Shown: piece after piece, positions 25,101 to 37,100 of the stretch
Layout of the letters: the number at the start of each line of letters is the position of its first letter
Position numbering within the stretch: the first letter of the stretch is position 1
NCBI GenBank assembly: GCA_934047225.1
Contig: OW204004.1
Coordinates: 3,476,401-3,540,400, forward strand
DNA: 64,000 nucleotides
Reading direction: 5' to 3'
From: Ypsolopha sequella
Taxonomy: Eukaryota > Arthropoda > Insecta > Lepidoptera > Ypsolophidae
Program-made: the position numbers and the translations under genes
The notes under the pieces: model-generated
Database searches by the model: none
Told to the model about the DNA's origin: nothing
The model's input: only the letters and a program-made list of their open reading frames with translations

Positions 25101-28100
25101 AGAAATTAAAAATCACTTTAATTTTTGTTAAAATTTGCTAGTACACACCATTAAAAAGAAGGCGCCATTAAAACACCCAAAATGTAAAAAAGGATGAAAT
25201 TAATAATTTGTGAAGTCTTGCTAGGTTCCAGATTTCTATTTACATTTAGTAAATAATTAAATGATGGGTTCGGTTCAGCTACCACACTGAAAATTACGAC
25301 AAAAAACTCAACAATTATCTATTATTAAACCAACAAACTAATAATATGTATTCTGATTATAAATGACCCCAACAAAAGTAGGAATAGGGATTTATAATCA
25401 TAAGTCACTTTTCAAGAATATTTTTGTCAAGTCTGTAGTGGTGGAGGAAGGTTTCTTAACATGCCGCGCAATGAATTCCTATTTTGAAATTTTAGTCTCA
25501 AGCGCTAAAATGTTGGGACTTTTTTGGTGTCCACCGTTTTTATGTGTGGAACATTCTGAATTTCGGACATTTAAACCAAAATGGCGGCGAACTTTTTCTC
25601 AGAAGTAGACTGAGTACCATTTGATTTGCATTTTCAAGATATTTTACACGTTATGGTTATTCAAATAATACAGTTTATTCAATAACCCGATTTCGCATGA
25701 ATGATATCATACGGAATGAAGCCAGTATCACCACCCTATCTATGTATTAGATATCCGTTCAAGATGCTGTTTAGATCGGACCTTTTGGAATGGAGTGGTG
25801 TATGATGCCTGTGTACGTTAGCAACACTATTTTATAAGCCCTCCAGCAGCCGTAGCGCAGTATTTAATCGCGCACGATGCGACTTAGTTTAATCACAAGT
25901 GCGAGGAGCGTGACACGATGTTTTTGCTAGTGATTGAACTAGTGGCGTCGCGCTCGATTAACCACTGTGCTACAGGCCCAGGCCTATTATGTGTCTTTAG
26001 TTGCCAACTGGACTGGGTGCTTATCATCAAAAACATAGATATACTATCGAATTCCGATTGTCTAAAGATATGTTCGCACTTGAAGTGACGACACAGTTCG
26101 TAAATATAAAATACCCACTGAAGGCAGTTTTGAAAGTTCAGTTTGTATCTACGTTTTTGATGATAGACACCCAGGCTCGGTGGCAGTCATAGATACATAA
26201 TAGAGGGGCTGTATGGCGATTCTGGCAAGTTCGCAACAATTCCGAAAAATCAGTCATTTCGGAACAAAACCCCTTGTAAAATCACTCGAAATCTGCCGTA
26301 GCAAACTTTTTCGCACTTGCCAGAATCGCCGTCCTGTCACATAAAAAGAGCAAGGTCGGGAATGTAGTTTTTGCACGAATGTTATTGTAGTACCATTAAT
26401 AGTTCTGTGGTAGTACCGCAGCTTACAGTACCGCAGTGTTAAGGAATGAGCGTTTTTCCTTATGTCAAATTTAGTGTTAAATAAGATTCATAGATGGCAC
26501 TGTCGTATTCTTTAGCAACAGAATCAAAGACAACAAATTCTAAACAAACGAAAAACCGCTTTGACATTGATTGCTACGAAACACATTTTATCTATGGTGA
26601 CATAAACAGCACCATCTGGAGGAAAGCTAAGAACTAAGAAAAAAAAAACAACGAGAAAAACACTCATTTTTGACGTATAAAAAATGAAATTTTTTGTATG
26701 TTTGTACTTGAAAACGAATTTTCGACATGTAACTGACATTGCAATTTTAATTTTATCCTAATTTTTTATATTTTTGACATGTATGTAAGTTCCTGATTTT
26801 TTAAAATTTTTATTATTATAATATCCAATAACCTCCATGTTTGTGTATTTGAGTAAAATGATTTCTATGTAATAATAAAATTGTAAATATTTTCATGCCT
26901 TCTTAAGGTGAAATATGTTGGACATTTTAAATTTAACAACTGCACTGTACCATATTTGACGCAAATAAAATTATCTTATCTTTACAACAATACGTGCTAG
27001 TATGCCATAATATGTGACGTCATCGAATACGCAAAGAATTTCCTTTTGCAATCTAGTCATACAAGCTCTGCTATCCCAAACTTTCCTAGACTTTGCCCTG
27101 ATCGAGCACGTCTACATCTTTAGGGTGGCTGTCAGGTGCAGCTTTACCTTTCACTTGCGCACCATATATTTCTTTCGTCACTCTTATTCCATCTAGGGTA
27201 GATATTATAATATGATATGGCATATAGTATAATAGATAATTTCCTATATTTATTTTTACAATACAACTTAAAAATTTTAAACTTGAAAAATAACTGAAAC
27301 TAAAACTACTATTAGATTAAAATGCCTAAAAAATAAACCTAATTAAGAAAATTGTACAATAATAATAATAATAATAATACCAAACTTACCTGACATTTTA
27401 TTCATAAACTGAAAATTTGGTCTAAATCGCTGCCCTGCGGGAGGGTCCCCAAGATACTGGCGACATTACCTCGTTGTATTGCCAGGCTTAGCCTTTGGCC
27501 GAGGTACGCGCCAGCCCTAGGGTCCCTTGACGTGTCGATAAGGCGCAGCAAGATTTGATATGATATTATATTGATATTACAGTATGATATTATAATATGA
27601 TATTATTCCATCTCCCCTCTCTACAAGGTGACTTTTTGATCATCGTCCAAATTCATACTGAAGGCTTGATAAGTGATCAGTATCTTGGATCAATAACAAT
27701 TTTTGTGAAATTCGTATAATGAAATTTTGGCTTCCCATAGAAATTCACTTCCAGTCCCGAGTGAATCAGGAGTCGAAATTTCATTTTACGAATTTCACAA
27801 AAACTGTTATTTATCCATGATACTGATCACTTACCAAGCCACCAGTATGAATTTGGACGATGATCAAAAAGTCACCTTGTATATCCCCAAACTGGGTAAA
27901 GATAGGCAATAAACAAAAAAGGAACAATTTTTAGGATGGACGCTTTACTTTAAATGTAGTATACGGGTAAATTCATACTGAAGACCCGATAAGTGCTCAG
28001 TATCAAGGTGCGATAACCCTTTTTGCGAAATTCGTAATTTTTTTTTTGTGTTACCCACAAACGCAAGCCCATCTATGGGAGGTCAACATTTTGTTTTGCA

Positions 28101-31100
28101 AAGTTTGCTAAAATAGTTATCGATCCGTGACACTGATCACTTGCCAAGTCTTCAGTATGAATTTGGCTGCATAAATTTATGTCACCTTATGTAAGATGAC
28201 TTTGCATGATATTGACAAATTCATACTGGTGACCAGCTAAATGGTAAAATGACCATTTGTGGAAAATACGTTTTTTTTTATTTACGCCCTGTACTAGTTT
28301 ACGAACCCCAGGTCAATAAGTATAGGAAGCCTATATTTTATTTTGCGTTTTTTGCAGATAGGCACATGGAACCACTTACCGAGTCTTCAGTATGAATTTG
28401 GCTATATCATCCAAAGTCTTAGGTAGTGTTATTTTAAGGTAACTCAAAGGGTACGGTCAAGGGTATATTGATAGGTAATCTCGTGATATGTAGGTCAAAT
28501 TGTTATTTTAGCTCAAACATATTTTATTTTCCCGATAAATTTAATATCCCAAAAGGGACATCAAAGGCTTTTCCTCTTCATTAACTTTCAACTTCATGAA
28601 ATGAAACCACGAATGAAAAAAGTTCCCGGCGATTTTATATCAGTCTAAAGTCTAACATAATTATAAGGAAAAAGATTTTTAAAAAACCAAACCGATATTT
28701 ACGGACCTAGCTATCCTAAAAAAAAGTATTCTATTCTCATAGATTTGAACGAAATTTGCCGGCCATTTTGAAGTCACTTTTAATAACGATGACTTCAAAG
28801 TTAGACTAGAAGCAAGAAACAACTTTTTAGCCGACATACAGTACCAGGCCATTTGAAGGTCGCATCGTGCTTTAAAAAGAGATACTCGGCTAGCTTCGGC
28901 TACCTTCGGCTTTGTAGAGCGTTATCTCTGTCTCTGTCAACCCGGTCGTTTAGTCGCTGACTTGTCAGTCGTAGTTCGTGTGACACGTGTGTTAGTGTTT
29001 CGTGTGACTTGTTGTGTGATTGTGATTTATTGACATTTGCATCTTAATAAATTCATTGTAATTTACTGACAGTTGATAATTAATTTGACTCCTCTCACAT
29101 TCTACAATAATTTTAATTTATTCATAATACGTAAGTACTGACATTTGGACGTTACTCTGACTATATTATACTATATTAGATATAATTTTTTAATTTCTTT
29201 AATTATTTTAATTTACATGACGTGATTTTTCCCCATTTTAAGGGAAAAAAATTTGCTGCTCAACACTGAGTTTTCCAATAACCCGATTTATAATTTAGCA
29301 CATGATTTAAGTTTACCCTCTTTGAAATTATTATTCACCATCTGCAATGTACACAACCACTACACATTTCTTTATTGTTTATTATATTTAACAGTCTTCC
29401 TTGATAAGGCCGTAAGGCGAAACCGGTTGGAGTAATAAAAAAGTGATATTGTGAAACAGTACAAGTGTTTTTATCAAGATTAAGCTAAAGCTTATTTCTT
29501 GCGTCTAAGGCCCAAGAAGATTAAAAATAAACTGAATATTTTGATCTTTGTAATGTTTTTAATAATAAAGTAACCTTGTCTAGATGAAAAAACATGCAAC
29601 TCAAATAGTATAAGAAAATTAACAGTACTTTCATTACGTTACCAATCCTCCAAAATCAGATTTTGATAATCCTTTTTGTCAATCTGTAAGCCGAAATAAA
29701 AAGGCATTATCGAAAATAAAATTATATTTTCCGAAGTACAAGCTAACAAACTTACAAACAAACAATCATCTATCCGCGTCGAATAGAGAACCTTCAGTTC
29801 TTGAAGTTGGATAAAATTCAAATAACTAAACTTTATAACTAATACCTATATCGGAATTTTCCGAGAGCCACACGAGTTTCAATGCCAACCAGTTTTTGCC
29901 GTATCGATGGAGAATTTAGCTCAAAATTTCATTTTAGACCGGAAAAGTTCCGGATTTTCACCGGAATTTGGTACAAAAATCAAAAATTTACCGCCTGATC
30001 TGGTCGCAAAAAGACTTCGAAAAAAAACGACAAGCTCTTTTGTTGGACGAACTTTGAGTGGTTTTCCGTTACCAAAACCTGCGCATACCGGTACATACCA
30101 GTACATACCAGTACAGATTCTTGAGAAATTTCCAAAAGATCAATTGATTAGTTAAAGAGACCATAAAATAATAGATAAGTGAATGATTGAAAGGGAGGAA
30201 CAAGCAATTTAATCAAAAGTAAGAAAATATTTTTAAACTGTACAATCTGGTACAAGTTAGTAGGTAATTTAAGAATGAGTTCGTCTCGTACATGAAGGAT
30301 GTATACATTTATAAGTAACGTACAACAGAACTGTACCTTTAATCTCGTCCACCATCAAAAATTTTTTGTATCTTCTGCAAATGTATCTTAAATAAATAAA
30401 TAAACATTTTTATGAAAATCATTTACTGTTAAATAGCTAAAATCAGTATTTTAAGTACTTTTTCGATATCTGAAAAAATTACGATGGTATTGGCGTTCAA
30501 AGTGAGCAGTTAAGCATAAATTATGATGTCACAGTACACGATTTCATACAAAAAGTGGTAAATGTCGCTTTACATGACTTCGGTCTTAATGGGAATTATT
30601 CAAAAATTCAAAAAGTGTTGTGATTTGCATTAATTTAGTCTGAAATAAATGATTTGATTTGATTAATTAATTATTCAGTTACCATAAAAAATATACTGAT
30701 ATTTTATTCTACTTTTTTCTTATTTTTATCAAATAATGCTTTGGGATTCAGAATGGTTTTAGACAAAAACACGTTTTAGAATACCTACTACATAGCCATT
30801 TCAAGCTGAGTTTCATTGCATTTAACTAGCACGAGAAAGAATTCTAAATAGTTTTGTTTTAAGGAAAACGTTCTTTGTTTTAATTATACTTTTTTTTGTC
30901 TAAACAAACTGCTCTAGTTACTCGTATAACAGCTGCCTTCCGGTGTAGCAAAACTCATTAAAAATAAACAAGAACCCCTTTAAGGAGTATCAGTTTAAAA
31001 ATATAATGTATATTGTATGTACGAGTATGTTAATCTGTAAGGTATGGGTCCTTGTCATTGTATTTCTGTATTTTGTCATGTGTTCCACCTTTTTTTTATA

Positions 31101-34100
31101 AATGATTATTATTTAAAACAGAAGTTAACCAAATCGTAGTCCAGCCCCCCTATTCTGTATCTTTAGTTGCCAACTGCACGAGGTGCCTATCATCAAAAAC
31201 ATAGCTAAAAACTGAAATTTCAAAATTGCCTTTAGTGGGTATTGAACTATTAACAATCTGTGTCGTCACTTCAAGTGCGAAAATATCCTTAGGACATCGG
31301 AATTCGATAGTATATCTATGTTTTTGATGATAGACACCCAGTCCAGAAGGCAACTAGAGATACACAATAGGCCCGCAGGTCGTGGGTCGGAGCCATCTTA
31401 CAGATTAATCTGTAGAGTTTGCTTTACGCGGCCTAAAGATATTGCCTTTGGGGCCTAATGTAATCACCTACGGGGTCTAATCGGATTGCCCTCGGGGCCT
31501 AATGAGATTGCCTTTGGGGCCTAATGTAATCACCTACGGGGTCTAATCGGATTGCCCTCGGGGCCTAATGAGATTGCCTTTGGGGCCTAATGTAATCACC
31601 TACGGGGTCTAATCGGATTGCCCTCGGGGCCTAATGAGATTGCCTTCGGGGCCTAATGTAATTGCCTACGGGATCTAATCGGATTGCCCTAGGAGCTTAA
31701 TGAGATTGCCTTCGGGGCCTAATGTTATTGCCTCCTGGACTACGATCTATTTTTATAGTATAAAAACGATAAGTCATATCATAAAACCATTTAATTCAAT
31801 GTATTATGTCCAACCAGCCCGACCGTCACCTCCCCGCAACTGCACAGCGTCCAGGGTCCTGAGGGCCAATGAAGCGTTCCTGTCAGTCCGCTGCGTGGCT
31901 GGGTACGACGGGGGACTGACTCAGCACTTCACGCTCGAAGCTCTGGGAGATGAAAGCAGAGTCATGGTCAATAGCACCGCTGGGTTGCATGGTGAGTTTT
32001 TTTAAATAAATGTGGCAAATAATGTTTGTAAACAACTTTATAACCTAACTGCAATTTTGCTGCACAATTAAACATATTAATGTACGTGAGTTTACTTTTA
32101 TTAGTTTAAACCAAAATGTGTATATTCATAGATATAAAAATGCTTTCTTTCATCATGTTTCATCACTTTTAGGTTACAAAGTTGGATTAGAGTATAATCT
32201 AGAGTATAATACTACAATAAAAAACCGATTAAATATTTATATATTTACAAATATTTCAAAAGTTTAAATGAGCCCTGGCACCTAAAATCTATTGCATTGT
32301 TTTTGAATGCGTGTGTTAAGGCGAATGGATACGCCAACTGCAATTTGGACCTGTCTTTGAAGGCCTACTCCTCCCACACGGGTGGTCCAAAAACGTTCAT
32401 AAAAATATATGACAGGCATTATAGAGTCAAAAATAAATTTCAAGTTTCATAAACTGTTTTTCTATTGTAAGTTTTGACAAAAAAAATCGAAAGTCATCGA
32501 AAGTTTAACATGATTAACACAAGAATTCTCCTTCCAAACGCCTAAAGCGATTTTAATTATTATTTCACCAAATTATAAGAAATTTTTAGATCTAAAAAAT
32601 TTAAGTTCAAAGTTTTTTTTCGTTCATGGCGTCCATGTGAAAAGTATTATTTTCTGCTATTTTGCGCTAGCCGGAGACGTAGTGGTTGTCATAACAGCCA
32701 CTTTTCAAGGCACGCTGAAATGAACATTATTTCATTGTCGTTTTCGTTGTTATTTGTACCGACACACATCGAGTTGCTTATTTAGCGTGGTCATACGCCT
32801 TAACATAATGCCGACGCGCGCACACTTATGAGTGCGCAATCTGTCTACCTACGGTCAGCAAACTGATCAGACTACTAAAGTTGTTAAAATGATTAACTTT
32901 AAGTGCACTTAAGGCGATTACCGTCGCCAAATTAGGAGCTCGATGTTTGTCTGTATGAATATCGACGGAAATGACATTGAAATAACGTTCAAATCAGTGC
33001 ACAATGCGTGGTGGCTGTTACGACGCTCGCTGCGTCCTTGAAAGGGCAAAATAGGAGAAAATAATACTTTTCACATGGGCGTCATTGTAAGATTGAATAA
33101 TTCTATGTTATATTTATAGCTATCAAGTTTATCTATTTATCAAATCATAAATTAATTAAATCACCTAAGCCGCATAGGAGCAGTAGGAAATTCAAGCCAA
33201 AAAAACACCATTCAGTTGAAACAATTTTTCATATAGAAGTTTTGGTGGTACGAAAAAGAAAAATGTTGCATATGTTGTCCTAGAGTTGATAATCCATAAT
33301 ACATTTTTTCAATATTTTTGGTTTGGCCATAAAAGAGGAGTAGGCTTTAGAAAGTACCCATTTGGCGGTATTAAGGGCCTTAAGGATGAAGATTAGCGCT
33401 TGATCAGAAAGTGAGAGAGTAAGGGCAGGGTTCAAGGACTTTCGCAAATCCATGGATGTCTGTAACGGACGAATGATTGATACTACGCAACAACCGCTTG
33501 TATCCCCGGTCCGGCTTCTCATGACGTCATGCCGGAACGCGACGAGTCGCTTGGCGGTATGGTTTTGTCATGAGGATAGTACAATATAATACGTATATTC
33601 GTCGCGCGTCGTTTGTGTCTTACTTACCTAGAAGGTACCTACCTCAAATGCACTAAACTTGTCTGCTTCTCCGAATTTCGCTCAGACTGTCGTGTGGCAC
33701 GTTCTAATAACTTTAGCGAACATACGACGTAGTTCACACCTATCTGTTGTAAGGTATGTTGTTAATTGTTAGCGCACTTGGAGTTTAGCGTTGCATGTGC
33801 GATGTTCTCTCCGAATCCAGAGAATGCTAGTTTGGTAGTTTGTTGAAATGCGAATAGCATGTCGAATTGATGAATGGATGAACCATAGACTTAGGATCCA
33901 GTATATCCTAAGTCTATGGGATGAACTTTTCCATATTGGATACATTCATTTGAAATATCTCAACCACACAGCTTCTATAACAATTAAGGCTGTTTTGCGC
34001 ATTTTATTTATTTATTTATTTATTTTATTGCGAAAACAAACAGTCACACAGAAACATAATACAGTAAGTCATCTTAACAATTAAATCGACCTAAAGTTTT

Positions 34101-37100
34101 CCGAATTTACATAAGTGTGATATAAATTTTATAACTAAAATAATCTAAATGAAGTAAAGGAAAATAATAATTACAAAGTAACTTAAATTAAAGCCTGAAA
34201 CATTTTCTTTTTGAATGTATTCAATGTGTTACAGAAAATATCAACATCAACTAGGCTGTTATTATAAAGTTTACATGCACGTCTAAAATAACGATTCTGA
34301 CCATAAGATGTCCGGTTAATGGATAAAGAAAATAGCTCTTTTTTGCGTGATGCCCTACGAGGAATTTTAAAGTTAATTTTACCCAACAATGATGAGGAAT
34401 CAACGTGATTATTGAGAATTTTGTAAAGAAAAATGATGTCAATAAAATCTCGGCGACGCTCGAGAGATGTAATTTTGTGTCTTTGTACTCAAGGCTTTTT
34501 ATAAATTTATTCTGAATTGATTCGATTCTATCTGTATGTATTCGGTAAAAAGGCCGCCAGACAGTAGAAGCATACTCTAATCGGCTGCGGACATAACTAT
34601 TAAATAATATCTTATAAGTAGAAGCAAGTTTGAAGGGCTTTCCTAGTCGCAAAATAATACCGAGTTGTTTGTAGGACTTATTAATTATACTATCTATATG
34701 GGAAGTAAAGCTGAGTTTAAAGTCAAGTAACACACCAAAGTCACGAATTTGATGAACTCTTAGAAGAGTTTTATTACATAAATTATATTCATGATGTATA
34801 CGGTTCAGTTTACGAGTGAAAGTAATGGTGTAACATTTTTCAAAATTCAAAAAAAGATTATTGTTCCTACATACAAGTGTAAAGTTGGAGAGGTTATTTT
34901 GTAATAAAATGCAGTCTTCAGGTTTTCGAATAATTCTAAAGATTTTAGTGTCGTCTGCATACAATAATATATTCGAATCACTAACGCATTTATTAATATC
35001 ATTAATGTACAAAATGAATAATAATGGTCCTAAGTGAGACCCTTGTGGCACTCCAGAACTAATAGGTTTGGCTTGAGATGTAAAACCCTTCAAAATCACT
35101 GCTTGTGTGCTCTTTGTTACGTAGGATTTAATCCAACGGAAAAAATTGCCATGGATACCGAGATGCCAAAGCTTCCGCAATAAAGTTTCATGATTGATTT
35201 TGTCAAAAGCCTTGGAAAAGTCTTTATAAATTGCATCCACTTGGTATTTACCGTCCATTGCTTCGAGAATAATATCTGTAAAGTCAAGAAGGTTTGAGTC
35301 TACACTACGACCCTTGAAAAATCCGTGTTGATTCGGTATGATGTGCCGACTAACTGCAAGAGAAAGCTGGTCAATGACGATCTTTTCCAAAATGTTATAG
35401 AATTGGCACAGTTTTGATATAGATCTGTATTTTACTATGTCTTGAGTAGCTTTACCTTTGGGTATAGGACTTACCCAAGATTGCTTCCACAGATTAGGAA
35501 AATTTCCTTCTTTAATTGATTTTTTAAAGATTAATGAAATGGGTGAGGCTAGTGAGGATGCACATCGGGAAATAAGTAAGGGGTGTACTCCATCAGGACC
35601 TGCTCTCTTATTAACATTGATATGTTTAAGATACTTTAATACTATTTGCTCATTTATTTCTATGTAGTTAGCATCTATAATTGCATCTAGTGCAGGTTCA
35701 AGGTCATCCATAGGAATAGGCTCCGACCCACAAGTCTCAAACATGGACTGAAAATGCTCGTTAAACATGTTACAAATCTGTTCACCATCGGATGAGGACA
35801 TTCCTTTATAATATATTGTCTGAGGGACATCTTTCTTGGAAAAAATATTTTTAATGTATGACCAAAAGTATTTGGGGTGAATATTTATTTTAGACTCAGC
35901 GAAATGTATGTAACTGTTGTAACATTGCCTTCCCATTTTCGCTGCTCTCTTCCTAAGCAATGAAAAAGTATGATAATCAAGTGGGTTTTTATAAGTTTTC
36001 CAAATTTTATGAACTTTATGTTTTTCTTTTAATATCGATTGTATTTTATCTCAGAATATAAATGGACTAGAGTTCAAAACCGTGAAAATATGGAACACAG
36101 AAAAAAAAACTAAGCAAGTCTATGAAACAGAAAAAATATATAATTTACAAAATATAGCCAGTGTCGTTTCTGTTTCGTGAGTCTGTATAATTTTATGTAT
36201 AAGGCTGTAAATAGTTAAGTCACCTTATCTTGTCACTTTAAGTCACTTCTCGGGACATACCTACCTAAGAACCTAGTTTTGTTTTTGTTTGTAAACAGTC
36301 TCAATACTGTTGGATTGACCAATGACTATATTTTCGACATAACACACGCAGAAAAGTTGAGTCGATAACGCGTCTCGGTTTTCAGCGCGTGATTACAAAA
36401 GCCTGTTGATTTCGGCCAGCTATTTGGCTTAACCACTCGGGCTTTTAAAGTGGACACGGTCACTTTAATCCCCAGAATTAGAGTAGGTCAATCGTTTAAC
36501 TCCTACCACAAAAGCCTGAGTGACACCACCGGCAGCGTGTGTTTGTCGCTTACAGTGAATTGTAGTGCAGATTATGCTCATTCTAAAACCCAGAGCGTGA
36601 CGCAATTTAGAAGAAGAAGACTCCAAAGGGGTATAAAAGAGGGGAAATCAGATTCAGTCTGAACTGAACGCCCTTCTAAAGCAGAAATATCCAAAAGAGG
36701 TCGCAAAACGCCTCATAATATAAGCCAAAGTATTTATTTAGGACAGTCTATTGCAGAAAAGTGAAAACTAAAATATACACGTGGACATATTTCAGGAAAC
36801 TCAAGAAAAGGGTTGATTCAAGATTTTTTGCAACTTTTTTTTTCATTTTTTGTTACCGTTTTGTGATTTCCTTTCGAACAGCAGTCCTTTTGCTATCTTT
36901 ATGCAAGATTTGGGTCGAATTATTGCAACAGGCTTTTCTCATTTTTTTTTTTTTTTAAACCATTGTGGGTTGCCAAGGTCATATGGACCTCTAGTTTATG
37001 CTTTATAATGTATTTTGTGCTATACTCAGTAATTTATATACTAAATTATAGTATATAATTTAATAATTATTATTATTATTGTTTAGTGTAAAAAATAAAA

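Noticed and set aside
31438..31735. Direct repeats resembling a CRISPR array
   Set aside because: 22-bp units abut without spacers; it is a minisatellite.
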